From Ianthella basta (taxonomy: Eukaryota; Porifera; Demospongiae; Verongiida; Ianthellidae), in assembly GCA_964019415.1 (NCBI GenBank), contig OZ025882.1, forward strand, positions 3,454,427-3,518,426: DNA of 64,000 nt, written 5' to 3'. Each line of letters opens with the position of its first letter. Position 1 is the first letter of the stretch. Of this stretch, positions 63,560 to 64,000 are shown piece after piece. The translations under genes were made by a program, and so were the position numbers. The notes below the pieces were generated by a model, which saw only the letters and a list, made by a program, of their open reading frames with translations, did not search any database and was not told the origin of the DNA.

Positions 63560-64000
63560 CCTTGAAATTGAATTCCTTGGCAAAACGTAATCACAGTAAG
63601 AGATCCGTGGTGGGTGATTAGCCCAACATGAACCGGTGGATGCTTTAGCACAGGAAGCCAGCCTGGCAAGCCAGACGAGGGAGGGCAACCTGTCCAGGGG
63701 GAGTTGGTCGACCTCAAGGGGCCCTCTCTCCCTAGGAAGACCGGAACTACACCCACCAATGCCCCCCTTGACCTGTGCCTCTCTCAAGGCCTCCAGGAGT
63801 AGGTCAGGCAGGTCCACATACTTGCCCTATTTAATGCTCTTAACCAGGTGCAAGGGGATGGGGGGCAGGCCAGACATTGGGAGCACAAGATCTGGGGAGA
63901 TTTCGTCCGACCCCTTGGTTTGCAAAGATGATGTGGACTTGGGGGCCTGTGTTTGAACCACTGGTGGTTCCATGGGGCTTGGTTCGCTGGGGTGCTGTGG
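63560..64000 (-). mobile_element. retroelement gag-like remnant at the right edge
   Basis: The minus strand encodes GLPPIPLHLVKSI, then an in-frame TAG, then GKYVDLPDLLLEALREAQ. A motif of the type 'LPP-x-P-x-x-L-V-x-x-I...[EY]-[FY]-V-[DE]-M/L-x-[ED]-L-L' recurs at the start of many invertebrate retroelement-derived ORFs. Downstream frames are broken. The element continues past the window. Confidence 0.5.

Overview
This is a window from an animal nuclear genome. Genes are split by many spliceosomal introns (GT..AG, reading phases match across every junction I assembled), intergenic gaps are about 100-400 bp, and introns are full of degenerate retroelements, foldback (MITE-like) elements and minisatellites. 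The protein set (DPH7, MED11, USP36, secreted CUB proteins, a LIM protein) is metazoan. The compact head-to-head gene pairs and repeat style suggest an early-branching invertebrate, most likely a sponge; that placement is inference and no single feature proves it.

Layout. 1-6465: no recognisable coding exon, several foldback elements; any downstream exons of the LIM gene would lie here or further left. 6466-7128 (-): first coding exon of a LIM-domain gene. 112 bp away, 7241-34285 (+): DPH7 (diphthine methylesterase, a WD40 protein), nine exons, 381 aa, with a 20.2-kb third intron holding a 41-bp minisatellite of about 39 units and a cluster of decayed retroelements (a LINE with a nearly open reverse transcriptase, older LINE pieces, Ty3/Gypsy pieces). 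34508-36793 (+) and 39376-40412 (+): two tandem paralogous secreted proteins with a shared, unrecognised cysteine-rich module followed by a CUB domain. 40770-41990 (-): MED11, four exons, 120 aa. 126 bp away, 42117-beyond 62586 (+): USP36-type deubiquitinase, twelve exons seen, 3' end not found. 63278-64000: minus-strand retroelement remnant at the right edge.

How the genes relate. Two of the housekeeping genes are in divergent pairs that must share short promoters (LIM/DPH7 and MED11/USP36). DPH7 acts on translation factor eEF2, MED11 in the Mediator head, and USP36 in nucleolar/ribosome biogenesis deubiquitination; they share broad gene-expression roles but no direct pathway. The two CUB genes are a local duplication lying between them.

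Most interesting items: the duplicated secreted family with a conserved exon-encoded C-x-[KR]-P-W-x-G-x-x-W module; two unrelated minisatellites with the same 41-bp period sitting in large introns, one made of splice-acceptor-like units and the other with an alternating 82-bp higher-order pattern; and a foldback transposon family with 10-bp target duplications.
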